Source of the DNA: Myxococcota bacterium
GTDB lineage: Bacteria > Myxococcota_A > UBA9160 > UBA6930
Direction: 5' to 3'
NCBI GenBank assembly: GCA_028285625.1
Contig: JANQOX010000025.1
Location: 332,461 to 396,460, forward strand
Length of the DNA stretch: 64,000 bases
Under the pieces are notes generated by a model that made no database searches, was not told the DNA's origin, and worked only from the letters and a program-made list of their open reading frames with translations. How positions within the stretch are numbered: position 1 is the stretch's first letter; each line of letters opens with the position of its first letter. Of this stretch, positions 1 to 8,461 are shown piece by piece. The position numbers were made by a program, and so were the translations under genes.

Positions 1-11
1 GAGGGGGCGCG

Positions 12-3000
12 ATGAGCGCAGCACCGCAGACACAGGGGGCCGTTCGCGCACCGCGCGTGCGGGTGGTGACGGCCGCTTCGTTGTTCGACGGCCACGACGC
101 GGCGATCAACATCATGCGGCGCATCCTGCAGGCCCAGGGCGCCGAGGTGATCCACCTGGGCCACGACCGCTCGGTCGCCGAGATCGCCGAGGCCGCCGTC
201 GAAGAGGACGCCCACGCCGTAGCCATTTCATCCTACCAGGGCGGGCACATGGAGTTCTTCACGTACCTGCTCGAGGCGCTGGAGCAGCGCGGTGCCGGCC
301 ACGTTCGGGTGTACGGAGGCGGGGGCGGCACGATCGTCCCCGAAGAGATCGAGGCGCTGCACGAACGCGGGGTCGCACGCATCTTCAGCCCCGAAGACGG
401 CCGGCGCCTGGGTCTCGAAGGCATGATCCAGACCATCGTCGAGGAGAGCGCCGGCGCGGCCCTCGAGCGCGCAGGCGACGACCTCGCGCGGCTCGGGCCC
501 GATGCCCCCGGCCTGGTCTCGAGGCTCATCAGCTGGCTCGAGGTCCGCGGCGCCGAGGGCGGCTCGGACGTGGAGGCGCTGCGCGGCGAACTGCGGTTGA
601 GACGCGAGGGCGCCCCGGCCCCGGTGATCGGCTTCACGGGGACGGGGGGCGCGGGCAAGTCGAGCGTGGTCGACGAGGTGATCCGTCGGTTCCGCCTCGA
701 CTTCCCCGACGCGCGCCTGGGCGTGCTGCTGGTGGATCCCTCGAGGCGCAAGACGGGCGGAGCGCTGCTCGGCGACCGGATCCGCATGAACGCCATCCAC
801 GGCGACGGAGTCTTCGTGCGCTCGCTCGCCACCCGGCAGGCGCACCGCGCGCTCTCGCAAGCCGTCGTGGATGCCACCTCCGTGCTGCAGTCGGCCGGCT
901 ACGACCTGGTGCTGGTGGAGACGGCTGGAATCGGCCAGAGCGACTCTGAAATCGTGGACCTCGCCGACCACTCCGTCTACGTGATGACTCCCGACTTCGG
1001 GGCACCGTCGCAGCTCGAGAAGATCGACATGCTCGAGTTGGCCGACGTGGTGGTCCTGAACAAGGCCGACCGTCAAGGTGCCGACGATGCCCTGCGCGAC
1101 GTGCGCAAGCAGTGGCGCCGCAATCACGGCGCTTTCGACACGCCCGACGAGGAAGTGCCGGTGCACTTCACCGTGGCCCGGCAGTGGGACGACCCCGGCG
1201 TCGAGGCGCTCTACGAGCGGCTGCGCCGCACCGCGGCCGCGACCGCACCTGCCTTCGCGCAGCCGCGGGGAGAGCGCGCCGAGGCTGCACCGCAGGCCGA
1301 TGCGCTCGTGCCGCCGAACCGCGAGCGCTACCTGGCGGAGATCGCCGAGACGGTGCGCCGGTACCGCGCCGAGACGCAGACCCAGGCCGAGACGGCCGCA
1401 CGCGCGCAGCGCCTCAGCCTGGCCGCGAGCGAGCTGGGCGAGGACGGTGCGCGGGTCGCCGCGCTCGCGAGCGATGCGCGAGAGGCGCTCGACGCAGAGC
1501 TGCGGCGCACCCTGGAGGCCTGGCCCGAGACCCGTGCGCGCTATCAGGCGCAGACCCAGACCTACGCGGTTCGCGGTCGCGACATCGAGGTCATCAATCA
1601 CGCCGAGACCCTCTCGGGCACCGCGCTTCCGAAGGTGGCACTACCCGCCGAGGACGACTGGGGCGCGCTCACGCGCTACCTGCGCCTCGAGAACCTGCCA
1701 GGGCACTTTCCGTTCACCTCGGGCGTGTTCCCGTTCAAGCGCGCGGAGGAAGACCCGGCGCGCATGTTCGCGGGGGAGGGGGGCCCCGAGCGCACCAATC
1801 GGCGCTTCCACCTGCTCTCGGCCGACCAGAAGGCCACGCGCCTGTCGACGGCTTTCGACAGCGTCACGCTCTACGGGCGCGACCCGGCGCCCGAACTCGA
1901 CGTGTGGGGCAAGGTCGGCACGTCGGGTGTCTCGGTCTGCACGCTCGACGATGCCAAGAAGCTCTACTCCGGCTTCGACCTCGTCAACCCGAGCACGTCG
2001 GTCTCGATGACCATCAACGGGCCTGCGCCGACGGTGCTGGCGTTCTTCCTGAACGCCGCCATCGACCAGGGCGTGGAGCGGCATCTTCGCGAGACCGGAG
2101 GGCTCGATGCCGTCCGTGCTCGATTCGCCGAGCTGCCCTCGTACGCGGGCGAGCCGCCGCCGGGCCACGATGGCCTCGGGCTGGGGCTGCTCGGCATCCG
2201 CGGCGACGAGGCGGTCGACGCCGAGACCTACGCGCGCATTCGCGCGGATGTGCTCTCGCGCGTGCGGGGCACGGTGCAGGCGGACATCCTGAAAGAGGAC
2301 CAGGCGCAGAACACCTGCATCTTCTCCACCGAGTTCTCGCTCAAGGTGATGGGCGACGTGCAGGCCTGGCTGATTGAACAGGGCGCGCGCAACTTCTACT
2401 CGGTCTCGATCTCCGGCTACCACATGGCCGAGGCAGGGGCGAACCCGATCACCCAGCTGGCGTTCACGCTGGCCAACGCGTTCACCTACCTCGAGTACTA
2501 CCGCGCTCGGGGCATGACGGTGGACGATTTCGCGCCGAGCTTCTCGTTCTTCTTCAGCAACGGGCTCGACGCCGAGTACGACGTGATCGGCCGCGTGGCG
2601 CGCCGCATCTGGGCCGTGGCGCTGCGCGAACGCTACGGCGCCGGGGAGCGCAGCCAGAAGCTCAAGTATCACATCCAGACCTCGGGCCGATCGCTCCACG
2701 CCCAGGAGATGAGCTTCAACGACATCCGCACCACGCTGCAGGCGCTGACCGCCGTGCGCGATCACTGCAACAGCCTGCACACGAACGCCTACGACGAAGC
2801 CGTCACCACCCCTACCGAAGAGTCGGTGCGCCGGGCGTTGGCGATCCAGCTGATCATCGCGCGGGAGCTTGGCATGGCGGCCAACGAGAACCCGCTCCAG
2901 GGCAGCTACGTCGCGCGCGAGCTGACCGACCTGGTGGAGGAGGCCGTACTCACCGAGTTCGAGCGGCTGTCCCAGCGCGGTGGCGTGCTCGGCGCCATGG

Positions 3001-3365
3001 AGACGCACTACCAGCGGGGCAAGATCCAGGACGAGAGTCTGCACTACGAGTCCAAGAAGCACTCGGGCGAGCTTCCGGTCGTGGGCGTGAACACGTTCCT
3101 GGGCGCCGACCATGCGCCGGCACAGCAGCCCGTCGCGCTGATGCGCGCCAGCGAGGACGAGAAAGCGGAGCAGATGGCCGCACTGCACGCCTTCCAGGCG
3201 AGGCACGCGGACCAGGCCCCCGAGGCCCTGCGCCGGCTGCAGGACACGGCGCGCAGCGGCGGGTCGGTGTTCGCGGAGCTGATGGAGACGGTGAAGGTCG
3301 CGAGCCTCGGCCAGATCAGCGAGGCGCTGTTCGCCGTCGGAGGCAAGTACCGCCGGTCCATGTGA
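12..3365 (+). CDS. icmF: Fused isobutyryl-CoA mutase IcmF
   Basis: Adenosylcobalamin-dependent interconversion of isobutyryl-CoA and butyryl-CoA, with a built-in G-protein chaperone. Seen: an N-terminal B12-binding domain (about residues 15-150) with the cobalamin-ligating histidine in SLFDGHDAAINIMRR; a MeaI-type GTPase domain with Walker A GTGGAGKSS near residue 215 and a later NKAD motif; then the mutase barrel, with FPFTSGVFPFKR near residue 565 where methylmalonyl-CoA mutases have YAGFSTAEESN. The length of 1117 aa and the B12-GTPase-mutase order are those of IcmF rather than split Icm or methylmalonyl-CoA mutase. A purine-rich GAGGGGG precedes the ATG. The next genes, scpA and meaB, form a second B12 mutase/chaperone set. 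I see no cobalamin riboswitch in the 11 bases available upstream. Some IcmF proteins act better on pivalyl- or isovaleryl-CoA, so exact substrate preference is open. Confidence 0.93.
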   Translation: MSAAPQTQGAVRAPRVRVVTAASLFDGHDAAINIMRRILQAQGAEVIHLGHDRSVAEIAEAAVEEDAHAVAISSYQGGHMEFFTYLLEALEQRGAGHVRVYGGGGGTIVPEEIEALHERGVARIFSPEDGRRLGLEGMIQTIVEESAGAALERAGDDLARLGPDAPGLVSRLISWLEVRGAEGGSDVEALRGELRLRREGAPAPVIGFTGTGGAGKSSVVDEVIRRFRLDFPDARLGVLLVDPSRRKTGGALLGDRIRMNAIHGDGVFVRSLATRQAHRALSQAVVDATSVLQSAGYDLVLVETAGIGQSDSEIVDLADHSVYVMTPDFGAPSQLEKIDMLELADVVVLNKADRQGADDALRDVRKQWRRNHGAFDTPDEEVPVHFTVARQWDDPGVEALYERLRRTAAATAPAFAQPRGERAEAAPQADALVPPNRERYLAEIAETVRRYRAETQTQAETAARAQRLSLAASELGEDGARVAALASDAREALDAELRRTLEAWPETRARYQAQTQTYAVRGRDIEVINHAETLSGTALPKVALPAEDDWGALTRYLRLENLPGHFPFTSGVFPFKRAEEDPARMFAGEGGPERTNRRFHLLSADQKATRLSTAFDSVTLYGRDPAPELDVWGKVGTSGVSVCTLDDAKKLYSGFDLVNPSTSVSMTINGPAPTVLAFFLNAAIDQGVERHLRETGGLDAVRARFAELPSYAGEPPPGHDGLGLGLLGIRGDEAVDAETYARIRADVLSRVRGTVQADILKEDQAQNTCIFSTEFSLKVMGDVQAWLIEQGARNFYSVSISGYHMAEAGANPITQLAFTLANAFTYLEYYRARGMTVDDFAPSFSFFFSNGLDAEYDVIGRVARRIWAVALRERYGAGERSQKLKYHIQTSGRSLHAQEMSFNDIRTTLQALTAVRDHCNSLHTNAYDEAVTTPTEESVRRALAIQLIIARELGMAANENPLQGSYVARELTDLVEEAVLTEFERLSQRGGVLGAMETHYQRGKIQDESLHYESKKHSGELPVVGVNTFLGADHAPAQQPVALMRASEDEKAEQMAALHAFQARHADQAPEALRRLQDTARSGGSVFAELMETVKVASLGQISEALFAVGGKYRRSM

Positions 3366-3474
3366 GGCGGGTCTGCCGCCCCTTGGGAGGCGATTCCCGC
3401 CGCCCCAGGGAGTGGCTAGATTCCGGCGCGCAACGCTCCGGGACCGCGAGAGACCGCAAGAGAAGGAGACCGAG

Positions 3475-5604
3475 ATGGCCGACGACGTCGAGCGCTGGCG
3501 CGAACTCGCAGGCAAGGAGCTGCGCGGCAAGAACGTGGACGAACTGGTCGTGCGGACGCCCGACGGTCTCGAGATCAAGCCGCTGTACACCGCGGCCGAC
3601 CTCGAAGGCCTCGAGCAGACCGACACGCTGCCGGGGCTCTTTCCGTTTCTGCGCGGGCCCCGCGCCACCATGTACGCCAACCGGCCCTGGACGCTGCGGC
3701 AGTACGCCGGGTTCTCCACCGCCGAAGAGTCCAACGCCTTCTACAAGGCCAATCTCGCTGCGGGCCAGCAGGGCCTGTCGGTGGCCTTCGATCTGGCCAC
3801 GCACCGCGGCTACGACTCGGACCATCCGCGCGTCTCGGGGGACGTGGGCAAGGCCGGCGTGGCCATCGACTCGGTGGAGGACATGAAGGTCCTCTTCGCC
3901 GACATTCCGCTCGATCAGGTCACGGTCTCGATGACCATGAACGGCGCCGTGATCCCCGTGCTCGCGAGCTTCATCGTGGCCGGCGAGGAGCAGGGCGTGC
4001 CGCGCGAGAAGCTCGCGGGGACCATCCAGAACGACATCCTCAAGGAGTTCATGGTCCGCAATACGTACATCTATCCGCCCGAGCCCAGCATGCGGATCGT
4101 GGCCGACATCATCGCCTACACCGCGGCAGAGATGCCGAAGTTCAACTCGATCTCGATCAGCGGCTACCACATGCAGGAGGCCGGGGCGACGACCGTGCAG
4201 GAGCTCGCCTTCACCATCGCCGACGGGCTCGACTACGTGCGCGCGGCGATGTCGAAGGGCCTGGACGTCGATGCTTTCGCGGGCCGGCTCTCGTTCTTCT
4301 GGTGCATCGGGATGAACTTCTACCTCGAAGTGGCCAAGATGCGCGCGGCGCGGCGCATCTGGTCCGAGCGCATGCAGGCGGAGTTCGCGCCGAAGCAGGC
4401 GCGCTCGATGATGCTGCGCACCCACTGCCAGACCTCGGGCGCGAGCCTGACCGAGCAGGATCCGATGAACAACGTGATCCGCACGACGGTCGAGGCCATG
4501 GCTGCGGTCTTCGGTGGCACCCAGTCGCTGCACACGAACGGCTACGACGAGGCCGTGAGCCTACCCACCGATACGGCGGCCCGCGTGGCGCGGAACACCC
4601 AGCTGATCCTCCAGGAGGAATCGGGCATCCCCGCGGTGGTGGATCCGTGGGCCGGTTCGTACTTCATGGAGTCGCTGACCGAGAGCGTCTACCGCGCGGC
4701 GAACGAGCTGATCGACGAGGTGGAAGAGCTCGGCGGCATGACCAAGGCCATCGTCGCCGGCATGCCCAAGCTGCGCATCGAGGAGGCGGCGACCCGCCGA
4801 CAGGCGCGCATCGACTCGGGCGAGGACGTGATCGTCGGCGTGAACAAGTACCGGCTCTCGGAAGAAGAGCAGCTCGAGGTTCGCGACATCGACAACTCCG
4901 CCGTGCGTGACTCCCAGGTGCGTCGGCTCGAGCAGATCCGCGCCGCCCGGGACGAGCCGGCCGTCCAGGCGGCGCTCGCCGAACTCACGCGTCTGGCCGA
5001 GAGCGGCGAGGGCAACCTGCTCGAAGGGGCCGTGGCTGCGGCGCGGGTGCGCGCGACCGTGGGCGAGATTTCGGACGCGATGGAGCGGGTCTATACGCGC
5101 CACCGCGCGGAGGTGCAGTCGGTGTCGGGCGTCTACGCGGGCAGCTACCACGGTGACGAGGACTTCGAAGACGCTTGTGCCGAAGTCACCCGCTTTGCGG
5201 AGCAGGAAGGTCGCCGGCCCCGCATGCTGGTGGTGAAGCTCGGCCAGGACGGCCACGACCGCGGCATGAAGGTGATCGCCACGGCCTTCGCCGACACGGG
5301 CTTCGATGTCGACGTGGGCCCGCTCTTCCAGACCCCGGACGAAGCGGCGCAGCAGGCGATCGACGCCGACGTCCACGTGATCGGCGTCTCGTCCCAGGCG
5401 GCGGGTCACAAGACCCTGGTGCCCGCACTGGTCGAGGCGCTTCGGGCCAAGGACGCCGGCGACATCGCCGTGGTCGTGGGTGGCATCATCCCGCCCCAGG
5501 ACTACGACTACCTGCGCGAGCACGGCGCGGCGGGCATCTTCGGCCCCGGGACCGCTGTGCCGAAGGCCGTGCGCGAGGTGCTCGAGGTGATCCGCGGTCG
5601 ATGA
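3475..5604 (+). CDS. scpA: Methylmalonyl-CoA mutase, large (catalytic) subunit
   Basis: Converts (R)-methylmalonyl-CoA and succinyl-CoA, the last step of propionate and odd-chain/branched-chain acid breakdown. The 709-aa protein has the mutase barrel first, with the substrate-contacting QYAGFSTAEESN near residue 75, and a C-terminal B12-binding domain containing GQDGHDRGMKV near residue 590. I chose the ATG at 3475 because AGAAGGAG lies just upstream and the family alignment starts there; the open frame extends further 5' without support. Its TGA overlaps the meaB ATG (ATGA), so the two are translationally coupled. No small subunit is seen, which fits the homodimeric bacterial type. The 109-bp gap from icmF has no clear terminator, so the three genes may be co-transcribed. 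Confidence 0.93.
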   Translation: MADDVERWRELAGKELRGKNVDELVVRTPDGLEIKPLYTAADLEGLEQTDTLPGLFPFLRGPRATMYANRPWTLRQYAGFSTAEESNAFYKANLAAGQQGLSVAFDLATHRGYDSDHPRVSGDVGKAGVAIDSVEDMKVLFADIPLDQVTVSMTMNGAVIPVLASFIVAGEEQGVPREKLAGTIQNDILKEFMVRNTYIYPPEPSMRIVADIIAYTAAEMPKFNSISISGYHMQEAGATTVQELAFTIADGLDYVRAAMSKGLDVDAFAGRLSFFWCIGMNFYLEVAKMRAARRIWSERMQAEFAPKQARSMMLRTHCQTSGASLTEQDPMNNVIRTTVEAMAAVFGGTQSLHTNGYDEAVSLPTDTAARVARNTQLILQEESGIPAVVDPWAGSYFMESLTESVYRAANELIDEVEELGGMTKAIVAGMPKLRIEEAATRRQARIDSGEDVIVGVNKYRLSEEEQLEVRDIDNSAVRDSQVRRLEQIRAARDEPAVQAALAELTRLAESGEGNLLEGAVAAARVRATVGEISDAMERVYTRHRAEVQSVSGVYAGSYHGDEDFEDACAEVTRFAEQEGRRPRMLVVKLGQDGHDRGMKVIATAFADTGFDVDVGPLFQTPDEAAQQAIDADVHVIGVSSQAAGHKTLVPALVEALRAKDAGDIAVVVGGIIPPQDYDYLREHGAAGIFGPGTAVPKAVREVLEVIRGR

Positions 5605-6647
5605 CCGCCAAGTCCGGCCGCCCGTCCGGCCGCAAGGCGGCCGCCCCCGACGCGCGGTCGGGTAGCGACGCGTCCGCGCTTGCCGAAGCGCTGCGCGCCG
5701 GCGATCGCCGCTCCCTCGCCCGAGCCATCACCCTCGTCGAAAGCACACGAGCCGACCACCAGACCCAGGCCCGTGAGGTGCTCGAAGCCATCGTCCCGCA
5801 CAGCGGCGACGCCGTTCGGGTGGGGATCACCGGCCCGCCCGGTGTCGGCAAGAGCACCTTCATCGAGGCCTTCGGCCTGGCGCTGCTCGAACGCGGCCAC
5901 AAGCTGGCCGTCTTGGCGGTGGACCCCTCCAGCCCCGTCTCGGGAGGCAGCATCCTCGGGGACAAGACCCGCATGGAGCGCCTCGCCGCCGACGCCCGTG
6001 CCTTCATCCGCCCGTCGCCCTCCAGCGGCTCGCTCGGGGGCGTCGCGCATCGCACGCGCGAGGCCATGCTGCTGTGCGAGGCGGCCGGATTCGACGTCGT
6101 ACTCGTCGAGACGGTCGGTATCGGACAGTCCGAGATTTCCGTCCGTGCGATGGTCGACTTCTTCGCCGTGTTGCTTCAGCCCGGTGCCGGCGACGCGCTT
6201 CAGGGCATCAAGAAGGGCGTGCTCGAACTCGCCGACGCCCTGGTGGTGACCAAGGCCGATGGCGACCAGGCCGCCATCGCCGAGCGAACCCGCGTCGAGC
6301 ACGAGGGCGCGCTCGGCCTGCTGCGGCCGGCCTCGACGGCGTGGACCACGCCGGTCCTCACCACTAGCGCCGTCCAGGGCACCGGCATCGCGGAGGTCTG
6401 GGAGGCGATCCTCGCGCACCGCGAAGCGCTCACCGAGACCGGCGAGCGCGATGCCCGCCGCCGCAAGCAGGCCCGCGAGTGGATGTGGTCGCTGGTGGAC
6501 GAGGGCGTGCAGCGGGCGTTTCGCGAAGACGAGAACGTGGCGGCGCGCCTGGCCACCTTGGAGGACGAAGTGGAGACCTCGAAGACCACACCCGCCGCCG
6601 CCGCACGCCGGCTTCTCGACGCCTACCTGAGCAGTCGCTCGCGCTAG
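5601..6647 (+). CDS. meaB: MeaB/ArgK-type G-protein chaperone of methylmalonyl-CoA mutase
   Basis: SIMIBI-class GTPase (homologue of human MMAA) that gates adenosylcobalamin loading and protects methylmalonyl-CoA mutase. Seen: Walker A ITGPPGVGKST near residue 77, AVDPSSPVSGGSILGDKTRM (switch region with the Asp used by this class), ETVGIGQSE and the base-recognition VTKAD. Length 348 aa is usual. The ATG overlaps the scpA stop by four bases. Its own stop overlaps the stop of the convergent VOC gene (shared CTAG). The proline/alanine-rich first 30 residues are variable in the family. Confidence 0.93.
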   Translation: MTAKSGRPSGRKAAAPDARSGSDASALAEALRAGDRRSLARAITLVESTRADHQTQAREVLEAIVPHSGDAVRVGITGPPGVGKSTFIEAFGLALLERGHKLAVLAVDPSSPVSGGSILGDKTRMERLAADARAFIRPSPSSGSLGGVAHRTREAMLLCEAAGFDVVLVETVGIGQSEISVRAMVDFFAVLLQPGAGDALQGIKKGVLELADALVVTKADGDQAAIAERTRVEHEGALGLLRPASTAWTTPVLTTSAVQGTGIAEVWEAILAHREALTETGERDARRRKQAREWMWSLVDEGVQRAFREDENVAARLATLEDEVETSKTTPAAAARRLLDAYLSSRSR

Positions 6648-7114
6648 AGAGCGCGATCCGCGCTCGTCGCGGCGCGCCAGCGTGCCACCGGGTCGCGCTC
6701 TTCGATCGGAAGCGTCTCCAGGTACTGGTACCAGGCGTCCGAGAGCTGCACGAGCTCGAGGAAGTTCCCGTCCGGGTCCAGCAGGGCCGTGGTCCACATG
6801 AACCCGTTGTCCTTGGGCTCGTAGAGCAGCTCGACGCCGGCATCCTGCAGCCGCTTCGCGAGCCCCCGCACGTCGAAGGTGTTGAGCGCCAGCTTCACCG
6901 CGCCCACCCCGCACCGCTCGTCCGGAAAGTCCTCCGGTGGATGGATCGCGAAGTGCTGGGCGCCGAGGGTGCAGCCCCAGTGGGGCTCGGTGTCGTCGTG
7001 CTGCTCGTCCGTGAGCGGCAGCCCCAACACGTCCCGATACCAGTCGGCCAGCTTCTCCGCTTCCTTCGAGACGAGGATGATGGCCCCGACGTACCCGATG
7101 GTGGTGCGGTCCAT
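6644..7114 (-). CDS. VOC superfamily (glyoxalase/dioxygenase-fold) protein
   Basis: A 156-aa vicinal-oxygen-chelate protein with the paired beta-alpha-beta-beta-beta fold signature: an opening strand ending in WYRDVLGLPL, and a closing strand DPDGNFLELVQ whose Glu is a typical metal ligand. A His in HFAIHPPEDF could be another ligand. The family covers glyoxalase I, ring-cleaving dioxygenases, epimerases and resistance proteins, and nothing here fixes the substrate. A methylmalonyl-CoA epimerase is also a VOC protein, and the neighbours scpA/meaB make that tempting, but the opposite orientation and lack of the epimerase sequence pattern argue against it. The ATG at 7114 starts the conserved domain. 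A perfect dyad 57 bp upstream suggests repressor control. Confidence 0.75.
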   Translation of the reverse strand: MDRTTIGYVGAIILVSKEAEKLADWYRDVLGLPLTDEQHDDTEPHWGCTLGAQHFAIHPPEDFPDERCGVGAVKLALNTFDVRGLAKRLQDAGVELLYEPKDNGFMWTTALLDPDGNFLELVQLSDAWYQYLETLPIEERDPVARWRAATSADRAL

Positions 7115-7433
7115 GGCGCCCTCCGCCGCTCGGTCGTGGCGGCATCGTACCAGGTCTCGCCAACTGGTTTTGAAACCAGTTGGTTCTCCGCCGCGCGGCG
7201 TCGATCGGCGCGGTACGCCCGGGCTTGTGTTTGCGCAGGCGTTCGAGCAGCTCTGCGATGGCCCGGCAGGTCGCCACCCAGGAACTGCCACCGGGCGATC
7301 GCGCCCCGCGGGGAGCCGCTTCTCGCGCCTCGGCGCGAAATCACCCCAGTGTGACGGCGGGCCTTCATCTCGCGGCGCTTCTGGCCGATGGAAGGTGCGG
7401 CGCCTCGTGCATCGTGGCGCCGAGGGTCCACGC
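7115..7433. other. 319-bp intergenic region, divergent promoters
   Basis: It lies between the divergently transcribed VOC gene and the MglA-like GTPase gene. The only clear element is the 24-bp palindrome at 7160-7183. The remaining 250 bp is GC-rich with no RNA gene or ORF that I can support; promoter boxes for the GTPase gene are not evident. Confidence 0.5.
7160..7183. promoter_or_regulatory. Operator-like palindrome upstream of the VOC gene
   Basis: Perfect 11-bp arms CCAACTGGTTT and AAACCAGTTGG separated by TG, centred 57 bp upstream of the VOC start codon. The AT-containing core stands out from the GC-rich surroundings. Size and spacing suit a dimeric repressor such as a TetR-type protein. 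There is no T-run and it lies at the 5' end of both flanking genes, so a terminator is unlikely. No regulator gene is adjacent. Confidence 0.55.
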
Positions 7434-8081
7434 ATGCAGATCAACATGGCCGAACGCGAGATCGTGCTGAAGCTCGTCTACTACGGGCCGGCGCTCTCCG
7501 GGAAGACCACGAACCTGCAGAAGCTGCACGAACTGCTCGACCCGAGCGCTCGGGGCAAGATGGTCACCCTCGACACCACCGACGACCGCACTCTCTACTT
7601 CGACTTCCTGCCGGTCACGTTCGGCACCCAGGGCGGCTTCACCGTGAAGCTCAAGCTGTTCACGGTGCCCGGGCAGGTCATGCACAAGAACACCCGCAAG
7701 GTCGTGCTGGCCGGGGCCGACGCGGTGGCCTTCGTCGCCGATAGCCAGGGCTCGTCCTCCAGTGCCAACGCCTATTCCTGGCGCGACATGGAGGCGAACC
7801 TCAAGGCCAACGGGGTCGACTTCGCGACGATTCCCAAGGTCGTGCAGTTCAACAAGCGCGACCTGCCCGACATCAAGCCGCTCGAGGACATCCGCAAGGC
7901 GTGGGGCGACATCCCGACCTTCCCCGCCGTGGCGGTGAAGGGCGAGGGCGTGATCGAGACCTTTCGCGAGCTGGTCCGGCAGACCTACCGCCAGCTCGAC
8001 GAGAAGCACCGCTTCGGCGAGAAGTTCGGCGTGACCGAGGACGACTTCCTGAAGGGCGTGCTGAAGTCGGTGCCGGCGTAG
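7434..8081 (+). CDS. MglA-like small Ras/Arf-family GTPase
   Basis: A 215-aa prokaryotic small GTPase of the MglA group, which in Myxococcus controls cell polarity and gliding motility. Seen: P-loop GPALSGKTT at residues 18-26, TLDTTDDRTLYFDFLP as switch I region, TVPGQ as G3 (near residue 81) and NKRDLPD as G4 (near residue 140). This matches MglA more than Rab/Ras. No MglB/roadblock partner gene is adjacent. The ATG gives MQINMAEREIVLKLVYYG, the usual start of the family. A stem-loop overlaps the stop codon. The role in this organism (motility, polarity or another process) is inference. Confidence 0.85.
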   Translation: MQINMAEREIVLKLVYYGPALSGKTTNLQKLHELLDPSARGKMVTLDTTDDRTLYFDFLPVTFGTQGGFTVKLKLFTVPGQVMHKNTRKVVLAGADAVAFVADSQGSSSSANAYSWRDMEANLKANGVDFATIPKVVQFNKRDLPDIKPLEDIRKAWGDIPTFPAVAVKGEGVIETFRELVRQTYRQLDEKHRFGEKFGVTEDDFLKGVLKSVPA

Positions 8082-8089
8082 CCGGCACC
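8069..8089 (+). terminator. Stem-loop overlapping the end of the MglA-like gene
   Basis: GGTGCCGGC, loop GTA, GCCGGCACC: perfect 9-bp stem straddling the TAG stop. No T-tract follows, so it may be a weak or Rho-assisted terminator or an mRNA 3'-end stabiliser. Confidence 0.4.
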
Positions 8090-8114
8090 CACCCGACGGC
8101 GGCCGGTCCACGGC

Positions 8115-8246
8115 GGAGGCGCCTCGCGCGTGCCGCGCAACGGTGGCTGCTCCTACCCGGAAGCGCCTCGCGCTCGCTGCCCCATGGCGACTGGCTCCAG
8201 CCGGGGGCACCTTGCGCTCGCCGCCCCGCGGTGAGTCCCGCCTTCC
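8115..8246. repeat. Three degenerate 44-bp tandem repeats
   Basis: Units start at 8115, 8159 and 8203, exactly 44 bp apart. Each opens with a GG..GC(G/A)CCT(C/T)GCGC core. Units 1 and 2 share 30 of 44 positions by my count. Non-coding; function unknown. Confidence 0.55.
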
Positions 8247-8330
8247 AGGCGTGCTTGGCGGCGCGGTCCGAGCACCGCGCCGGGCATGACCCAACGTCAC
8301 TTTCTCGTGGCGTCGTGGCAGGTTACGCGT

Positions 8331-8359
8331 TTGACACCCGAGTCAACCGCCGATAGCCT
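8331..8359 (+). promoter_or_regulatory. ribBA: Candidate sigma-70 promoter for ribBA
   Basis: TTGACA at 8331-8336 is a perfect -35 box. With a 17-bp spacer the -10 position reads TAGCCT at 8354-8359, a weak match. It lies about 100 bp upstream of the ribBA start. Confidence 0.45.
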
Positions 8360-8461
8360 GCCTTAGCTCCCGGACGAACCCCCAGGCCTCGCCGCGCCCA
8401 GGCGGAACCGCGACGCTTTCGAAGCCTGCGGTCTGCACACCAGGCAGGAGACGGCACCCTC

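Larger units (their letters stand above)
8082..8461. other. 380-bp intergenic region before ribBA
   Basis: Holds the stem-loop at its left edge, three degenerate 44-bp tandem repeats (8115-8246) and a candidate sigma-70 promoter (8331-8359). I looked for the conserved FMN-riboswitch core that often precedes riboflavin genes and did not see it. Confidence 0.5.

Noticed and set aside
6644..7114. Methylmalonyl-CoA epimerase
   Set aside because: It shares the VOC fold and lies next to mutase genes, but it is in the opposite orientation and lacks the epimerase sequence pattern.
8082..8461. FMN riboswitch upstream of ribBA
   Set aside because: I looked for the conserved six-helix junction core and did not find it; only GC-rich repeats are present.
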